NCBI GenBank assembly: GCA_019118605.1
Contig: DWYP01000010.1
Coordinates: 1-64,000, forward strand
Reading direction: 5' to 3'
Source of the DNA: Candidatus Alistipes faecavium
Lineage (GTDB): Bacteria; Bacteroidota; Bacteroidia; Bacteroidales; Rikenellaceae
Length of the DNA: 64,000 bases
The translations under genes were made by a program, and so were the position numbers. Shown in pieces: positions 61,691 to 64,000 of this stretch (positions within the stretch are counted from its first letter, which is position 1; every line of letters starts with the position of its first letter). The notes beneath the pieces were generated by a model. That model was given only the letters and a program-made list of their open reading frames with translations. It had not been told where the DNA came from and ran no database searches.

Positions 61691-62167
61691 ATGTTTTTCA
61701 TCATCCTGCTGATCTTCTTCGGGCTGCTGTTCCTGGTGGCCGAAGTGGTGCTGCTGCCGGGGGTGTCGATCGGCGCCCTGCTGTCGATGGTCTGCTACGG
61801 AAGTTCGATCTACCTCTCCTTCCGCGACCACGGAACCTCCACGGGCATCTGGGTCATTGTCGCGATTCTCGCGCTGTCGCTCCTCGCCGTTGTCATCTCG
61901 CTGCGGGCCAAGACGTGGCAGCGCTTTTCGCTGCGGCAGGAGATCCGCTCCTCGAGCATGCCCGTCACGCCTGCCGAGGAGCTGAAGGTCGGCGACCGCG
62001 GCACGACCGTCTCGCGCCTCTCGCCGATGGGCAAGGTCGAGATCGGCGGCAAGACCTATGAGGCCAAGTCGCAGGGCCCGTACGTTGATCCGCAGCGTAC
62101 GGTCGAGGTTGTGGGCTTCGAGAACTTCAGCGTCGTGGTGCGCCCGGTTGCGGACGCGCAGGCGTGA
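61691..62167 (+). CDS. NfeD family membrane protein
   Basis: A 158-aa short NfeD-like protein with two to three transmembrane helices (residues 2-40 and 52-70) and a C-terminal OB-fold domain (about 90-150) seen in DRGTTVSRLSPMGKVEIGGKTYEAKSQG. NfeD proteins pair with flotillins; floA follows 207 bases downstream. Confidence 0.88.
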   Translation: MFFIILLIFFGLLFLVAEVVLLPGVSIGALLSMVCYGSSIYLSFRDHGTSTGIWVIVAILALSLLAVVISLRAKTWQRFSLRQEIRSSSMPVTPAEELKVGDRGTTVSRLSPMGKVEIGGKTYEAKSQGPYVDPQRTVEVVGFENFSVVVRPVADAQA

Positions 62168-62171
62168 CCGG

Positions 62172-62224
62172 CCCCGGCGCGATCCGGCCGCAACTGTGAA
62201 CCGCCCCGGCGCGATCCGGCCGCA
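62172..62224. repeat. GC-rich 21-bp direct repeat
   Basis: CCCCGGCGCGATCCGGCCGC occurs at 62172 and 62204 (offset 32) in the noncoding gap between the NfeD gene and floA. No function is evident. Confidence 0.75.
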
Positions 62225-62374
62225 GCCTGTTTGAAAAGCCGGAGAGCATCCCGCGCGGAGACTGTTCGAGGGGTGTTGCCCGCCCCGGCGGAAAACTGTC
62301 CGAATACCGCACGGTTGCGCGGCCGCAGGATCTAAACCATAAGATGAAATATTTTATATAAAATACTGAAAGTT

Positions 62375-63340
62375 ATGGAAATAGGATTTATTGCACTGAT
62401 CGTCTTCGTGGCGCTGGTTGCCATCTGGCTCGTCTTCTACTTCATCCCCGTAGGGCTGTGGTTCTCGGCCCTGGTCTCGGGCGTGCGGATCAGTCTGCTG
62501 CAGCTCGTGCTGATGCGCTGGCGCAAGGTGCCTCCCTCGACGATCGTCTCGTCGATGATCGAGAGCACGAAGGCCGGGCTGATGCTCAACCCCAACGAGC
62601 TCGAGGCGCACTACCTGGCCGGCGGCAACGTGACCAACGTCGTGCACGCCCTCGTTTCGGCCCAGAAGGCCAACATCCTCCTCGACTTCAAGATGGCCAC
62701 GGCCATCGACCTCGCGGGCCGCGACGTCTTCGAGGCCGTGCAGATGTCCGTGAACCCCAAGGTCATCAACACGCCTCCCGTGGCGGCCGTGGCCAAGGAC
62801 GGCATCCAGCTGATCGCCAAGGCCCGCGTGACGGTGCGCGCGAACATCAAGCAGCTGGTCGGCGGCGCCGGTGAGGAAACCGTGCTGGCGCGTGTGGGCG
62901 AAGGCATCGTCTCGTCGATCGGCTCGGCCGAGTCGCACAAGATCGTGCTCGAGAACCCCGATTCCATCTCGCGCGTGGTGCTCGACAAGGGCCTCGACGC
63001 CGGGACGGCCTACGAGATCCTGTCGATCGATATCGCCGACATCGACGTGGGCAAGAACATCGGCGCGCAGCTGCAGATGGACCAGGCGCAGGCCGACAAG
63101 AACATCGCTCAGGCCAAGGCCGAGGAGCGGCGTGCGATGGCCGTGGCCCTCGAGCAGGAGAACAGGGCCAAGGCACAGGATGCCCGGGCCAAGGTGATCC
63201 TTGCCGAGGCGGAGGTGCCGCTGGCCATGGCCGAGGCGTTCCGCAACGGAAACCTCGGGATCATGGACTACTACAAGATGAAAAACATCATGGCCGATAC
63301 CTCGATGCGCGAGTCGATCGCCCGGCCCGAGAAGAAATAA
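62375..63340 (+). CDS. floA: Flotillin-like protein FloA
   Basis: A 321-aa flotillin-like scaffold of membrane microdomains. An N-terminal hydrophobic hairpin (residues 4-35) anchors it, an SPFH-type core (about 60-200) contains [39 protein letters not shown], and a helical, Ala/Glu-rich oligomerisation region (about 225-290) follows. Upstream AT-rich sequence (ATATTTTATATAAAAT) precedes the start. It pairs with the NfeD gene. Confidence 0.94.
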   Translation: MEIGFIALIVFVALVAIWLVFYFIPVGLWFSALVSGVRISLLQLVLMRWRKVPPSTIVSSMIESTKAGLMLNPNELEAHYLAGGNVTNVVHALVSAQKANILLDFKMATAIDLAGRDVFEAVQMSVNPKVINTPPVAAVAKDGIQLIAKARVTVRANIKQLVGGAGEETVLARVGEGIVSSIGSAESHKIVLENPDSISRVVLDKGLDAGTAYEILSIDIADIDVGKNIGAQLQMDQAQADKNIAQAKAEERRAMAVALEQENRAKAQDARAKVILAEAEVPLAMAEAFRNGNLGIMDYYKMKNIMADTSMRESIARPEKK

Positions 63341-63402
63341 TCCGTAAACCGTCCGACGGGGTGCGCCGCAACCGCACTCCGTCCCTTTTTATGTCTGTCG
63401 AT

Positions 63403-64000
63403 ATGAAAAAAATCCTTTCGATTCTGTTTTTCGTGTGCCTCGTGTCGGCGGCCTCGGCGGCCCGGATCGACACGGTGGAGGTGCACAGCGCCGCGATGCA
63501 GCGCGGGATCCCGGCCCTTGTGGTGGTTCCCGAGGCGGCAGCGGAGCGTCCGCTGCCGGTGTTATACCTGCTGCACGGATTCGGCGGCTCCTATACGGCC
63601 TGGCAGGGCATCACCGACCTGCGTCCGCTGTCGGAGAGCTATTCGATGATCGTCGTATGCCCCGACGGGGAGAACAGCTGGTACTGGGACAGCCCGATGA
63701 ATCCGGCCGTGCGTTTCGAGACCTTCGTGTCGCAGGAGCTCCCCGCGTGGGTCGACGCGCACTACCCCACGGTTGCCGGACGTGAGGGGCGCGCGGTCGC
63801 CGGGTTGAGCATGGGCGGCCACGGGGCCCTGTGGCTCGGGATCCGCCACCGCGACATCTTCGGGGCCGCGGGCTCGATGTCGGGAGGCGTGGACATCCGC
63901 CCCTTCCCCGATTCGTGGCTCATGAAGGAGCAGCTCGGCGCGCAGAACGAGCACCCCGAGAACTGGGAGAGCCATACGGTAATCAACCAGGTCGACTCGC
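63403..64000 (+). CDS. Exported esterase (alpha/beta hydrolase, esterase D/S-formylglutathione-hydrolase-like), 3'-truncated by the window edge
   Basis: Missed by the ORF track because it has no stop within the window. The ATG at 63403 (63391 is an in-frame alternative) opens a signal peptide (MKKILSILFFVCLVSAASAA). The 175 or so residues that follow show YLLHGFGGSYTAWQG for the oxyanion region and the nucleophile elbow VAGLSMGGHGALWLG. Similar proteins are carbohydrate or feruloyl-type esterases. The catalytic acid and histidine would lie beyond the edge. Confidence 0.85.
   Translation, partial: MKKILSILFFVCLVSAASAARIDTVEVHSAAMQRGIPALVVVPEAAAERPLPVLYLLHGFGGSYTAWQGITDLRPLSESYSMIVVCPDGENSWYWDSPMNPAVRFETFVSQELPAWVDAHYPTVAGREGRAVAGLSMGGHGALWLGIRHRDIFGAAGSMSGGVDIRPFPDSWLMKEQLGAQNEHPENWESHTVINQVDS

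Noticed and set aside
1-64000. tRNA or rRNA genes
   Set aside because: No T-loop GGTTCRANTCC with matching acceptor stem, and no rRNA-like segment, was noticed in any gap; a covariance-model scan was not possible.

Overview
The window looks like the chromosome of a GC-rich Bacteroidota, most like Alistipes (Rikenellaceae). The basis is the repeated -7 promoter element TAnnTTTG in front of many genes, weak ribosome binding sites, family-typical proteins (long LepB, DUF3109, Kor complex, M56/BlaI pair, short lysine-type SerA) and gene orders I associate with this phylum (yicC-gmk-nadD, serC-serA-DUF1015). The genus is an inference. No rRNA, tRNA, CRISPR array or insertion sequence was seen.

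Layout. 1-6120 is accessory: an AT-rich Schlafen/AlbA_2-type gene cut by the left edge, a triple 89-bp promoter-bearing repeat driving an exported retropepsin-like protease, a probable 56-aa small gene, a GNAT acetyltransferase and an XRE regulator with an AT-rich control region. 6123-18025 (minus) is core: HIT protein, lipoprotein, membrane protein, RSH stringent-response enzyme, RecA, Bcp, zinc-ribbon protein, phosphodiesterase-like hydrolase, carbonic anhydrase, WYL regulator, TlpA-like lipoprotein and DnaA. 18252-22534 (plus) has a phosphohexomutase and a BlaI/BlaR1-type pair with overlapping palindromic operators.

22597-30388 (minus) reads as one long operon in transcription order dapB-lepB-yigZ-uvrA-M16 peptidase-O-methyltransferase-MazG. 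truA diverges from it. 31380-32631 and 38504-39073 are two gene-free convergent junctions filled with one family of hairpin repeats whose stems change by compensatory substitutions. Between them lie a frameshifted alpha/beta hydrolase, lpdA, a C69 dipeptidase, yggS and proC. 39074-44190 (minus) is a tight operon (yicC-gmk-nadD-ddl-DUF3109-M23/LysM).

44364-47811 (plus) is the serine cluster serC-serA-DUF1015. A membrane protein is followed by the KorDABC-type ferredoxin oxidoreductase operon (48794-51442). 51686-56218 (minus) is an overlapping set: metal ABC permease, LptF/G-like permease, ribBA and fmt. From 56316 to the right edge (plus) come mtaB, an output-less sensor-like membrane protein, TrkH, a SPOR-like exported protein, NfeD, FloA and an esterase cut by the edge.

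The most unusual content is the structured repeat family at 31.4-32.6 and 38.5-39.1 kb. Next are the 61-bp duplication of the XRE regulator's promoter and start codon upstream of a lipoprotein gene, the three stacked promoters of the 89-bp repeat, and the C7 tract that truncates the alpha/beta hydrolase.
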